Assembly (NCBI GenBank): GCA_018064385.1
Contig: JAGHVI010000065.1
Coordinates: 1-16,953 of the forward strand
Direction of reading: 5' to 3'
DNA length: 16,953 bases
From: Candidatus Minthenecus merdequi
Lineage (GTDB): Bacteria > Bacteroidota > Bacteroidia > Bacteroidales > Paludibacteraceae
Below, piece by piece: positions 6,936 through 14,532 of this stretch (its first letter is position 1; every line of letters begins with the position of its first letter). The notes below the pieces were generated by a model. The model made no database searches. It was not told the DNA's origin and worked only from the letters and a program-made list of their open reading frames with translations. Both the position numbers and the translations under genes were made by a program.

Positions 6936-7934
6936 ATGATTAAATTAGGTATCAATGGCTTCGGTCGTATCGGTCGTATGGTTTTCCGTGCTGCCGTACA
7001 GAACTTCGGTAAAGACATTCAGGTTGTAGGTATCAATGACCTTCTTGACCCAGATTATCTTGCATATATGCTCAAGTACGACTCAGTACATGGCATGTTT
7101 GAAGGAGACATCAAGGTTGACGGCAACTACCTCATCGTTAATGGTAACAAAATCCGCCTCACACAGGAGAAAGATCCTGCTGACCTGAAGTGGAACGAGG
7201 TAGGTGCAGACGTTGTTGTTGAGTCAACAGGTCTCTTCCTCACCGACGAACTCTCACGCAAGCACATCCAGGCAGGTGCAAAGAAGGTCATTATGTCAGC
7301 TCCTTCAAAAGACGCTACTCCAATGTTTGTTTATGGTGTTAACCATACTACTTACGCTGGTCAGGACATCATCTCAAACGCTTCTTGTACAACAAACTGC
7401 TTGGCTCCTATCGCTAAGGTTTTGAACGACAAGTTCGGTATCGTTAAAGGTTTGATGACTACAGTTCACGCTGCAACTGCAACTCAGAAGACAGTTGACG
7501 GTCCTTCAAAGAAAGACTGGCGCGGTGGCCGTGGCATCCTTGAGAACATCATTCCTTCTTCGACAGGTGCTGCAAAGGCTGTAGGTAAGGTTCTTCCTGT
7601 ATTGAACGGCAAACTCACAGGTATGAGTATGCGTGTTCCTACATCAGACGTTTCTGTTGTTGACCTTACTGTCGTTCTCGACAAGCCTGCAACTATGGAT
7701 GACATCAACGCTGCTATGAAGGCTGCTGCAGAAGGCGAGTTGAAGGGTATCCTTGGTTACACAGACGAGGCTGTTGTTTCGACCGACTTCCGCAACTGCC
7801 CATTGACATCAATCTATGATGCAAAGGCTGGTATCGGTCTTGACGAGCACTTCGCTAAGGTTGTTTCTTGGTACGACAACGAGTGGGGCTATTCAAACAA
7901 AGTTTGTGAGATGGCTCGCGTAATTGCTAAGTAA
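6936..7934 (+). CDS. gap: glyceraldehyde-3-phosphate dehydrogenase, type I
   Basis: This 332-residue cytosolic glycolytic enzyme oxidises glyceraldehyde-3-phosphate to 1,3-bisphosphoglycerate. It has the Rossmann motif GINGFGRIGR (about 5-14), an acidic INDLLD at the end of the second strand pointing to NAD preference, and the active-site SNASCTTNCLAP with the nucleophilic Cys at about residue 151. His at about 178 (TTVHAATATQK) and the terminal SWYDNEWGYS complete the picture. Length and motifs are complete. I see no ATA codons, and Arg is CGT/CGC, a sign of high expression. Transcription probably stops at the hairpin 7990-8020, which is shared with the convergent mtgA operon. Confidence 0.97.
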   Translation: MIKLGINGFGRIGRMVFRAAVQNFGKDIQVVGINDLLDPDYLAYMLKYDSVHGMFEGDIKVDGNYLIVNGNKIRLTQEKDPADLKWNEVGADVVVESTGLFLTDELSRKHIQAGAKKVIMSAPSKDATPMFVYGVNHTTYAGQDIISNASCTTNCLAPIAKVLNDKFGIVKGLMTTVHAATATQKTVDGPSKKDWRGGRGILENIIPSSTGAAKAVGKVLPVLNGKLTGMSMRVPTSDVSVVDLTVVLDKPATMDDINAAMKAAAEGELKGILGYTDEAVVSTDFRNCPLTSIYDAKAGIGLDEHFAKVVSWYDNEWGYSNKVCEMARVIAK

Positions 7935-7989
7935 TAACTAACTAAGATTTGATTACTTTGTTTTTTTGTTGAATGCAAAGATAACCAAA

Positions 7990-8020
7990 AGGGCTGATAC
8001 TTCACGCAAGTACCAGCCCT
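7990..8020. terminator. bidirectional terminator between gap and mtgA
   Basis: A 13-bp stem with one mismatch (AGGGCTGATACTT at 7990-8002 against AAGTACCAGCCCT at 8008-8020) surrounds the loop CACGC. It is flanked by CCAAAA on the left and AATTTTAT on the right, so it can end transcription on both strands between convergent genes. Confidence 0.85.
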
Positions 8021-8075
8021 AATTTTATCAAACCAAAAAGTTTTACCAACCAGACAGCAATAATATCAAATAGCC

Positions 8076-8771
8076 TTATTCCTTCTTTTTCTCGGGAAAT
8101 TGTCGTACTTTGGGCATTAGCCAAAGAATCTTGCTTTGACGTTTGCGCATATATGGACCAGGGTGAGAGATACTATAGACACGCGGGTTTGGAAGTGCAG
8201 CCACAATAAGGGCAGCCTGGGAAGCGTTGAGTTTCTTTGCAGAGCGGTTAAAATTACGTTGAGCAGCAGCCTCGACACCATAGACACCATCACCCATTTC
8301 GGCGATGTTGCAATAGACCTCCATTATACGTTCTTTGCCCCAAATAAGTTCGATAAGGATGGTGTAATAAGTTTCTATGCCTTTACGAAGCCAAGTGCGA
8401 GTGCAACAAGTGAAGACATTCTTGGCAGTTTGTTGGGAAATGGTGCTACCGCCACGAAGTTTTTTCCCTTTTTTATTATTCTCCCAAGCCTGTTTAATTC
8501 CTTTTTCGGAAAATCCATAGTGGGTAGGGAAAAGATTATCTTCGCTGGCAAGGCAAGCACGGAAATAATAAGGCGAGATTTCTTCGAGAGGTACCCAAGT
8601 TCGTTCAATACGTGGTTCGCGACCATCAATGATTGCTTCGCCACAACGTATAAACATCAGAGGAGTGTACCATACAGGAATGAATTTTAGGAGTACGACC
8701 CAAAGGATACTAAGCAACCATAATCCCAAGATAGTACGCCAAAAGATTTTGCGAAACGAACGTTTTTTCAT
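8076..8771 (-). CDS. mtgA: monofunctional biosynthetic peptidoglycan glycosyltransferase
   Basis: This 231-residue GT51 enzyme polymerises lipid II into glycan strands on the outer face of the inner membrane. One N-terminal membrane helix (about 13-30) precedes the GT51 domain. LASEDNLFPTHYGF carries the catalytic Glu (about 77), followed by RGGSTISQQTAKN (about 106-118), KERIMEVYCNIAEMGDGVYGVEAAA in two parts (second acidic residue at about 151), and AALIVAALPNP near the end. There is no transpeptidase domain, so it is the monofunctional type. A longer frame reaches upstream to 8963, but it overlaps coaE, and the MKKRSF start at 8771 has the expected basic-then-hydrophobic N-terminus, so I used that. 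The start lies 4 nt after the coaE stop, and it is the last gene of the minus-strand operon. Confidence 0.93.
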   Translation of the reverse strand: MKKRSFRKIFWRTILGLWLLSILWVVLLKFIPVWYTPLMFIRCGEAIIDGREPRIERTWVPLEEISPYYFRACLASEDNLFPTHYGFSEKGIKQAWENNKKGKKLRGGSTISQQTAKNVFTCCTRTWLRKGIETYYTILIELIWGKERIMEVYCNIAEMGDGVYGVEAAAQRNFNRSAKKLNASQAALIVAALPNPRVYSISHPGPYMRKRQSKILWLMPKVRQFPEKKKE

Positions 8772-8775
8772 GGGA

Positions 8776-9387
8776 TTATTTTTTTTTTGAATCAGATGGA
8801 GTAACCTGACCTTCAATCCAGCACTGAATGGAGGCAATCCGTTGAATTTGCCTTTCAGTATCTTCAAGGGCACCTCCGTTATCGACAATCCAATCAGCGC
8901 GGCTGCTGTCAACCTTTTGTGACTTGACTCGTCTTTCAATGGCATCACGTTTGGCACCATCACGTTTCATAGCACGTTCAATGCGAATATCTTCGGGAGC
9001 ATCGACGAAAACTACTCCGTCAAGAACATCTTTTAGTCCACAGTCAAACAGAATTGCGCTCTCAACAAAAACCACCTCACACCCTTGAGAATAACTCCAC
9101 CCCATAAAATCTGATATTACGGCAGGATGGACAACGCTGTTGACGAACGAAAGCAACTGAGGGTCGGCAAATATAAGTTGAGCCATACGTTTGCAATCAA
9201 GAGTACCATTGCAGTAGATATCTTGCCCCATTTTTTCGATGAGTGCCGAACGAATATCTTGCGACTCGTTCATAAGGCGTTTTGCCTCAGTATCAGAGTC
9301 ATAGACTGGGATGCCATTTATGCGCAACCAATGGGATACTGCACTTTTGCCTGCCCCAATTCCGCCTGTTATGCCTATACGTTTCAT
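8776..9387 (-). CDS. coaE: dephospho-CoA kinase
   Basis: This 203-residue enzyme catalyses the last step of coenzyme A synthesis, ATP-dependent phosphorylation of dephospho-CoA at the 3'-ribose hydroxyl. The P-loop GGIGAGKS occupies about residues 8-15. The YDSDTEAKRLM segment (about 29-39), VHPAV, VVFVESAILFDCG and the late DWIVDNGGALEDTERQI segment all match the family. The length is normal. The start ATG overlaps the stop of the YbbR-like gene as ATGA, and mtgA follows after 4 nt, so the three are likely translated from one transcript. Confidence 0.95.
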   Translation of the reverse strand: MKRIGITGGIGAGKSAVSHWLRINGIPVYDSDTEAKRLMNESQDIRSALIEKMGQDIYCNGTLDCKRMAQLIFADPQLLSFVNSVVHPAVISDFMGWSYSQGCEVVFVESAILFDCGLKDVLDGVVFVDAPEDIRIERAMKRDGAKRDAIERRVKSQKVDSSRADWIVDNGGALEDTERQIQRIASIQCWIEGQVTPSDSKKK

Positions 9388-10343
9388 TTGTTTTCTATTA
9401 AAAAATCAACTCTTTCAGGGATTATCTTATAATTGATATTTTCGAGAGGGAATGAGCTTTCGAGTCTGATAACATTTGAGTTAGTTCCCTCAAGAATGGT
9501 ATTGAAATCGAAAATTGCATTAACATCCGTAGCATTAAGCTGCTGATATTGACTAAGACCGACTTTGAATACCACATCAACCTCTTTAGGGAAAAGGCGT
9601 AAAGAGACACCTTCGGGGACATTTTTCAAAGTAATAGGGAGAGTAAATTCCTTTTCAGTCAGACGTTCCACCTTAAAATCGACGACAATGTTACAATCAA
9701 GAATCTCTACATCAGAAATTTTCACCACCCTTGCACGTATGGTTTTATCCTCGGTAAGATGTTCTCGGATTGTATCAAGATAGACGCATTGGACAGCTTC
9801 GACAGCAGAGCGAGAGCCTCGGATACGCACTTCAGACGGACGTATGACAGGCATACCGACCAACGAGAACTCGTTTTCAGTGATTGGCTGAGCAGAGAGA
9901 ATGACAGGAACACGTTTAGTGAAGACTTTCAGATATTCGGATTGGTAGCTGGGTGGATCAATAGCCACTATCTCGCAAGTCTGTGAAATTTTATAAGCTA
10001 TGGTTCTGACATAGTTTTCAAAATTGATTTTGATTTGCTTACGATTGCTAGACCGAAATTTATCGGTAAGGTCTATTTCGATGGTGTCAGGTTTGGCAAA
10101 AGCATAACGCCAAACCTGAGAGCCTTCGTCAGATATAGTGAACTCGATTTCGGACGGCAGGTCATCATCCATTTTGACATCATCAGGCACACCATAATAT
10201 ACTACAGGAGCTACCATCGTAATCTCACGCTGAGTACCAATGGTGTACATAACCCAGATGAAGCAAGAAAGGAGGAAGAAACCAAAAAAGATAGCGACCT
10301 CGCGCGAGGAAATCAATCTTCCGAAACGTCGCAGACTAATCAT
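9384..10343 (-). CDS. YbbR-like domain protein
   Basis: This is a 319-residue membrane-anchored protein. A single membrane helix (about 16-34, FFGFFLLSCFIWVMYTIG) follows a short basic cytoplasmic N-terminus, and the rest is a beta-rich outer part made of YbbR-type repeats (for example VPVILSAQPITENEFSLVG, RIRGSRSAVEAVQCVYLDT, LPITLKNVPEGVSLRLFP). In Firmicutes the homologue CdaR regulates the c-di-AMP synthase CdaA. In Bacteroidota its role is less clear, and no diadenylate cyclase gene is in this window. It lies 7 nt after yajC and overlaps coaE by 4 nt, the usual phylum gene order. Function is assigned by domain only. Confidence 0.85.
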   Translation of the reverse strand: MISLRRFGRLISSREVAIFFGFFLLSCFIWVMYTIGTQREITMVAPVVYYGVPDDVKMDDDLPSEIEFTISDEGSQVWRYAFAKPDTIEIDLTDKFRSSNRKQIKINFENYVRTIAYKISQTCEIVAIDPPSYQSEYLKVFTKRVPVILSAQPITENEFSLVGMPVIRPSEVRIRGSRSAVEAVQCVYLDTIREHLTEDKTIRARVVKISDVEILDCNIVVDFKVERLTEKEFTLPITLKNVPEGVSLRLFPKEVDVVFKVGLSQYQQLNATDVNAIFDFNTILEGTNSNVIRLESSFPLENINYKIIPERVDFLIENK

Positions 10344-10350
10344 AAATCAA

Positions 10351-10659
10351 TTACTTGCTTTCGGCATCTTCTGGAGAATCGAAAACCATACCTTTGTTGA
10401 TACGAATTTTCACTCCTTCGGAAATTTCGACAACAACGTATGTTTCCTTCACATCACGAATGATGCCATAAACACCACCTTGAGTAATAACTTTCTTTCC
10501 ATTGGCAAGTGAATCCTGGAACTTTTTGATTTCCTTTTGACGTTTAGACTGTGGGCGAATCATAAAGAAATAGAAGATGACAAATAAAAGGACAATCATT
10601 CCTATGTTCATCCAAGAGCTTGCGCCACTTCCAGCAGCTTGTAAAATAATTAGATTCAT
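10351..10659 (-). CDS. yajC: Sec translocon accessory protein YajC
   Basis: This 102-residue inner-membrane protein is the YajC subunit, which associates with SecDF-SecYEG during protein export. One membrane helix (about 18-34) is followed directly by the signature FFMIRPQSKRQKE, then the compact cytoplasmic domain (GKKVITQGGVYGIIRDVKE in two parts, and the typical KIRINKGMV). Length and motif order are normal for the family. Its start overlaps the nusB stop by 4 bp, so it is coupled to nusB and sits upstream of the YbbR-like gene. Confidence 0.95.
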   Translation of the reverse strand: MNLIILQAAGSGASSWMNIGMIVLLFVIFYFFMIRPQSKRQKEIKKFQDSLANGKKVITQGGVYGIIRDVKETYVVVEISEGVKIRINKGMVFDSPEDAESK

Positions 10660-11615
10660 TTTGTGTCTTTATTAGTTTGTTTTTTTTTTACTTCGAGAGG
10701 ACGGATTTCTTTGGCAAGCGAGTATAGCAATGCGCTGATAAAAGGAACATTAGAGTCACCGCAATAACCTTTTGCGATTTCGGTGTATTCGTTGATAATA
10801 ATGCCAGCATGGGTTTCGCTATTTGTTTTAAGTTCGCCATACGCTGTACGGAGGATAGCAAGATCCATAATTGACAATCTGCCGAGTTCCCAACCTTTGA
10901 GCAGAGGTTCGACAAGTGCATCAGCCTGTTTGTAATGAAGAAGCGTATAGCGGAGTAGTCGTTTAGCGTAATCCAACTCGGATGCATTGCGAAGAATTGG
11001 TATAAGAGGTGCAGTAGAGATGCTGTCAGGACGAAGTCGGTGGATAGTTTTGATAACAAAAGAAACTGCGTTCTGAAGGTCATCGTTCCAATAGATACTC
11101 ATTTCCTCAAGCAACTCCTCGAGAGCAGGGCTACTTTGGACATCATTTTCAAATATTTGACACCAAAGTTCAATATCCTGGAGAATTGAGCTTTCGGGGT
11201 TTGAAATATATTTTTGAAAATATGGCTGAGCCGCTACACTCAAAGCTATCTCGCGCATCACGTCACGATGCGTCTCCCATGTCCACATAATGCTACGATT
11301 TTCCAACTCAGCAAGCAGTTCTTCGTTCTTTTCAAGGATGCAGGAGACTTGATTATCACAAAACTTTCGACTACTCATTATAGGATATAGAGGGTCTGCC
11401 AGGGGATCGTCCTCAGTTTGATTATGTAGAGCAGCTTGATTAAGATACTTGCGCATGTCAACGGTTAGTTGTAACATACAATAGTAAAGGGAGCCAGACT
11501 GGATGACACTATCGATGAGTTGTTTTTCCATTTTGTTGCCACTAACATTTCCTGCCACGAAACATGAATACAGCGTCTGGACTGTTTTAACCCTAAGTAA
11601 TTGTCTATTTATCAT
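10656..11615 (-). CDS. nusB: transcription antitermination factor NusB, long Bacteroidota form
   Basis: NusB pairs with NusE (S10) at boxA to support antitermination, mainly on rRNA operons. The protein begins MINRQLLRVKTVQTLYSCF, the NusB helical start. The conserved C-terminal helical domain lies at about 215-305 (LLRYTLLHYKQADALVEPLL, WELGRLSIMDLAILRTAYGE, INEYTEIAKGYCG, PFISALLYSLAKEI). At 319 residues it is much longer than the roughly 140-residue proteobacterial form because of an extra middle region, a feature I know from Bacteroidota. It is first in a five-gene operon, and a candidate promoter lies about 50 bp upstream. Confidence 0.92.
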   Translation of the reverse strand: MINRQLLRVKTVQTLYSCFVAGNVSGNKMEKQLIDSVIQSGSLYYCMLQLTVDMRKYLNQAALHNQTEDDPLADPLYPIMSSRKFCDNQVSCILEKNEELLAELENRSIMWTWETHRDVMREIALSVAAQPYFQKYISNPESSILQDIELWCQIFENDVQSSPALEELLEEMSIYWNDDLQNAVSFVIKTIHRLRPDSISTAPLIPILRNASELDYAKRLLRYTLLHYKQADALVEPLLKGWELGRLSIMDLAILRTAYGELKTNSETHAGIIINEYTEIAKGYCGDSNVPFISALLYSLAKEIRPLEVKKKQTNKDTK

Positions 11616-11880
11616 ATTCTATCGTTAGAGTACGATTACGAAATCATATTTCACAATTTGGGTGCAAAGGTAGTAATTTTTTTCGATATTTGCACCATTA
11701 TCTGACACTTTTTTATCAACTTGATTTTTTTGGAAAAAAAATGAGATTTTCCTTGGTTATCTCAATTTTTTTTGTGAACTTTACGGCGATTTTCCAAGGT
11801 GCTTTTTGCTCTTGGATTGTGTTGTTATTTTTTAATTAAAAAGCCTATATAACAGGCATTTAGAACAAACCATTTTTATT
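11616..11880. other. divergent AT-rich intergenic region
   Basis: This 265-bp stretch separates the nusB operon from the DUF3276 gene. It is very AT-rich, with several runs of T or A. Apart from the minus-strand -7 box at 11665-11672, I see no firm promoter toward 11881. TATATAAC near 11846-11853, inside the short palindrome GCCTATATAACAGGC, is the best candidate. No coding frame is convincing. Confidence 0.5.
11665..11672 (-). promoter_or_regulatory. candidate -7 box for the nusB operon
   Basis: On the minus strand the sequence reads TACCTTTG, a match to the Bacteroidota -7 consensus TAnnTTTG, followed by CACCC. It lies about 50 bp upstream of the nusB ATG and points toward it. No strong TTTG is seen at the -33 position. 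Confidence 0.45.
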
Positions 11881-12282
11881 ATGGAAGATTTCAAAAATGA
11901 AAGGAAGGAACAGGAAATTGTCTTTTCAAAGGCGGTGAAGGCAGGTAAACGCATTTATTACCTCGATGTTAAGAAGAGTCGCAACAATGATCTTTTCCTG
12001 TCGATTACAGAGAGTAAGAAGAAATTTCTCTCAGACGAGGAGAATGCACCGTTTGCAATTGAAAAGCACAAGATTTTTCTCTACAAAGAGGATTTCGACA
12101 AATTTCAGGAAGCATTGACCGAAATTATCGGATTCATTAACAAGAACAACGAGATGAATGGAGTTCAGGACATTCGATTCCGCCGTTTTGAGGATCAGAA
12201 CCACTTTGACGCTAACATCAACAACAACGAGTTGCCAACGGACGATCCACGTTTTGATGTTAATATGAACTTTGAGATTTAA
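11881..12282 (+). CDS. DUF3276 / PUR-alpha-like nucleic-acid-binding protein
   Basis: This 133-residue protein matches DUF3276, the bacterial PUR family widespread in Bacteroidota and spirochaetes. VFSKAVKAGKRIYYLDVKKS in two parts, NDLFLSITESKKKF and KHKIFLYKEDFDKFQEAL form the PUR-type beta-beta-beta-beta-alpha repeat, and a disordered, Asn/Asp-rich acidic tail follows from about residue 105. By family it is expected to bind single-stranded DNA or RNA and regulate expression; the Borrelia homologue binds RNA and DNA. It lies alone upstream of kbl with only 21 nt between them, so it could be cotranscribed with the threonine-degradation genes. The start ATG has the A/T-rich upstream region typical of the phylum. 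Confidence 0.85.
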   Translation: MEDFKNERKEQEIVFSKAVKAGKRIYYLDVKKSRNNDLFLSITESKKKFLSDEENAPFAIEKHKIFLYKEDFDKFQEALTEIIGFINKNNEMNGVQDIRFRRFEDQNHFDANINNNELPTDDPRFDVNMNFEI

Positions 12283-12303
12283 GGAACAAAAAACAAATGC
12301 TTT

Positions 12304-13491
12304 ATGTATAACGATTTCCAAAAACATCTGACAACAGAGCTTCAGTCAATCAAAGATCAAGGGCTCTTCAAGAATGAACGAGAAATCTGTTCTGCCCAAG
12401 GCGCCGAAATCACCGTTGCAGGAAAGACCGTTCTTAACTTCTGTGCTAACAACTACCTTGGTTTGGCTGATAATGCCGAACTCATTAAGGCAGCAAAGAA
12501 AGCCATGGACGAGCGTGGATATGGTATGTCTTCAGTACGTTTCATCTGCGGATGCCAAGATCGGCACAAGGATTTGGAACGCGCAATCGCCAACTTTTTT
12601 GGTACGGAAGACACCATTTTATATGCTGCTTGTTTTGATGCCAATGGTGGTGTATTCGAACCTCTTCTTGGTGCTGAAGATGCAATCATCTCGGACGCAT
12701 TGAACCACGCATCAATCATTGATGGCGTCCGTTTGTGCAAGGCTCAGCGTTTCCGCTATGCAAACGCTAATATGGCTGAACTCGAAGAGCAATTGAAACT
12801 TGCTCAGAAGTGCCGCTTCCGTCTGATAGTGACAGATGGCGTATTCTCGATGGATGGTAACGTATGTCCACTGGATAAAATATATGAGTTGGCAAACAAA
12901 TATAATGCCATGGTTATGGTTGACGAGTCACACTCGGCAGGTGTTGTCGGCAAAACTGGTCGTGGTGTTACCGAGCTTCATAATCTTCGTGGCAAGATTG
13001 AGATTCTCACAGGCACACTCGGCAAGGCATTTGGTGGAGCAGTAGGAGGATTTACCACTGGTAAAAAAGAAATTATTGATATGCTTCGTCAACGTTCGCG
13101 TCCATACCTGTTCTCAAACTCTATACCTCCAATGGTTGTCGGAGCAGCTATACGTATGTTCCAGATGATGGAAGAGACCAACGAACTTCAAGACCGTCTG
13201 CACGCCAACACAGACTATTTCCGCGAGAAGATGCTTGCAGCAGGTTTCGATATCAAGCCTACTCAGTCAGCCATCTGTGCCGTAATGCTCTATGATGCTC
13301 CACTTTCGCAAAAATTCGCAGCACGTCTGCAGGACGAAGGTATCTACGTTACTGGTTTCTTCTATCCAGTAGTGCCAAAAGGTGAAGCTCGCATCCGTGT
13401 ACAGCTCTCTGCCGCTCACACTCAGGCTCACCTTGACAAAGCAATCGCAGCATTTGTCAAGATAGGCAAAGAACTCGGTGTAATCAAATAA
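12304..13491 (+). CDS. kbl: glycine C-acetyltransferase (2-amino-3-ketobutyrate CoA ligase)
   Basis: This 395-residue PLP enzyme of the alpha-oxoamine synthase family cleaves 2-amino-3-ketobutyrate with CoA to glycine and acetyl-CoA. Motifs in order are NFCANNYLGLA (about 45-55), MSSVRFICG, DALNHASIIDG with the ring-stacking His (about 135), VDESHSAG with the Asp (about 207) that binds the PLP nitrogen, and the PLP lysine in TGTLGKAFGGAVGG (about 241). C-terminal SAAHTQAHLDKAI is also typical. The length equals that of E. coli Kbl within a few residues. The start MYNDFQKHL is that of the family. The dehydrogenase that supplies its unstable substrate is encoded 15 nt downstream, fitting substrate channelling. 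Confidence 0.95.
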   Translation: MYNDFQKHLTTELQSIKDQGLFKNEREICSAQGAEITVAGKTVLNFCANNYLGLADNAELIKAAKKAMDERGYGMSSVRFICGCQDRHKDLERAIANFFGTEDTILYAACFDANGGVFEPLLGAEDAIISDALNHASIIDGVRLCKAQRFRYANANMAELEEQLKLAQKCRFRLIVTDGVFSMDGNVCPLDKIYELANKYNAMVMVDESHSAGVVGKTGRGVTELHNLRGKIEILTGTLGKAFGGAVGGFTTGKKEIIDMLRQRSRPYLFSNSIPPMVVGAAIRMFQMMEETNELQDRLHANTDYFREKMLAAGFDIKPTQSAICAVMLYDAPLSQKFAARLQDEGIYVTGFFYPVVPKGEARIRVQLSAAHTQAHLDKAIAAFVKIGKELGVIK

Positions 13492-13506
13492 ATAAGGAGT
13501 AACGAA

Positions 13507-14457
13507 ATGAAAAGAATACTTATCGTAGGTGCAGGTGGTCAGATAGGCTCTGAGTTGACAAAACTCCTCCGAGAACGCTATGGCAATAACAATGTAATCT
13601 GCTCTGATCTTCGTCCTTTGAAAGGCGAGATATACGAGAGTGGTCCGATTGAGCGTATTGACTCGACACAGATTACGCAAATTATCGAAGCAGTCAAGAA
13701 ATACAATATCGACTCTATATTCAACCTCGCAGCAATTCTTTCGGCAACAGCAGAATTGAATCCAATGTTGGGTTGGAACGTAGGTATTGGTTCTTTGGTC
13801 AACTGCCTCGAGACAGCTCGTCTCTTCAATTGCGCTGTTTTCACACCATCGTCCATCGGAGCATTTGGTCCTTCTACTCCACTTGATGGTACACCCCAAG
13901 ACACTATCCAGCGTCCAGGAACTATCTATGGCGTGACTAAAGTGACCGGTGAATTGCTCTCTGACTACTATTTCAAACGTTTTGGAGTTGACGCACGTTC
14001 GGTACGTTTCCCAGGTCTTATCAGCAACGTCACACTCCCAGGCGGAGGTACAACTGACTATGCTGTTGAAATTTACTATGCAGCAGCAAAAGGCGAAAAG
14101 TTCATCTGCCCACTGAAACCAGACACAATGCTTGATATGATGTATATGCCTGATGCATTGAATGCAGCAATCAACCTTATGGAGGCAGATCCTAAGAATC
14201 TCGTTCATCGTAACTCGTTCAACGTGACGGCTATGCACTTCACACCAGAGGAGATTTACGCTGAAATCAAGAAACACTGTCCGGATTTCGTTATGGAGTA
14301 TCAGCCAGACCCTATCAAGCAGTCAATCGCAGATAGTTGGCCAAACTGGATGGACGATTCGTGCGCACGCAACGAATGGGGTTTTGCCCCTAAATACGAC
14401 CTTGCAGCAATGACTGTTGATATGCTGACCATCCTCAAAAAACGTTTTGCGAAGTAA
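13507..14457 (+). CDS. SDR-type L-threonine 3-dehydrogenase
   Basis: This 316-residue member of the extended short-chain dehydrogenase/epimerase family has the NAD-binding motif GAGGQIGSEL (about 8-17), an acidic SDL at about 33-35, NLAAILSATAE (about 73-83), TPSSIGAFGP (about 113-122) and the catalytic YGVTK (Tyr at about 141, Lys at about 145). This pattern and its position 15 nt after kbl match the SDR-type threonine dehydrogenase known from Flavobacterium and trypanosomes, not the zinc-dependent Tdh of E. coli. It oxidises L-threonine to 2-amino-3-ketobutyrate, which Kbl then cleaves. Unusually for this window, an AAGGAG sits 7 nt before the ATG, a clear Shine-Dalgarno-like site. A generic NAD-dependent epimerase is the alternative. 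Confidence 0.88.
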   Translation: MKRILIVGAGGQIGSELTKLLRERYGNNNVICSDLRPLKGEIYESGPIERIDSTQITQIIEAVKKYNIDSIFNLAAILSATAELNPMLGWNVGIGSLVNCLETARLFNCAVFTPSSIGAFGPSTPLDGTPQDTIQRPGTIYGVTKVTGELLSDYYFKRFGVDARSVRFPGLISNVTLPGGGTTDYAVEIYYAAAKGEKFICPLKPDTMLDMMYMPDALNAAINLMEADPKNLVHRNSFNVTAMHFTPEEIYAEIKKHCPDFVMEYQPDPIKQSIADSWPNWMDDSCARNEWGFAPKYDLAAMTVDMLTILKKRFAK

Positions 14458-14477
14458 TTTTCAAAAGCACATATTAT

Positions 14478-14516
14478 AGAAACGAGCCCAACCGTCATTT
14501 GGCTGGGCTTGTTTCT
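14478..14516 (+). terminator. terminator after the kbl-tdh operon
   Basis: A 16-bp stem with two mismatches or wobbles (AGAAACGAGCCCAACC at 14478-14493 against GGCTGGGCTTGTTTCT at 14501-14516) surrounds the loop GTCATTT. It begins 20 nt after the dehydrogenase stop and ends 16 nt before the ATG of the pseudouridine synthase gene, so it may also influence that gene. Confidence 0.75.
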
Positions 14517-14532
14517 CTATCTACATATTTAT

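Noticed and set aside
7976..7983. Minus-strand TATCTTTG as an antisense promoter into gap
   Set aside because: It matches the -7 consensus, but there is no -33 element at the right spacing and it sits beside the terminator; chance is more likely.
8772..8963. Upstream extension of mtgA by 64 residues
   Set aside because: It overlaps coaE in another frame and would bury the basic-then-hydrophobic N-terminal anchor inside the protein; the ATG at 8771 is the natural start.
13267..14277. Long open frame of 336 codons on the minus strand across kbl and tdh
   Set aside because: It lies wholly antisense to two well-identified genes with strong codon bias, is Cys-, His- and Trp-rich without any family motif, and has no promoter or operon context. 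It is best explained as a by-product of the codon pattern of the real genes.
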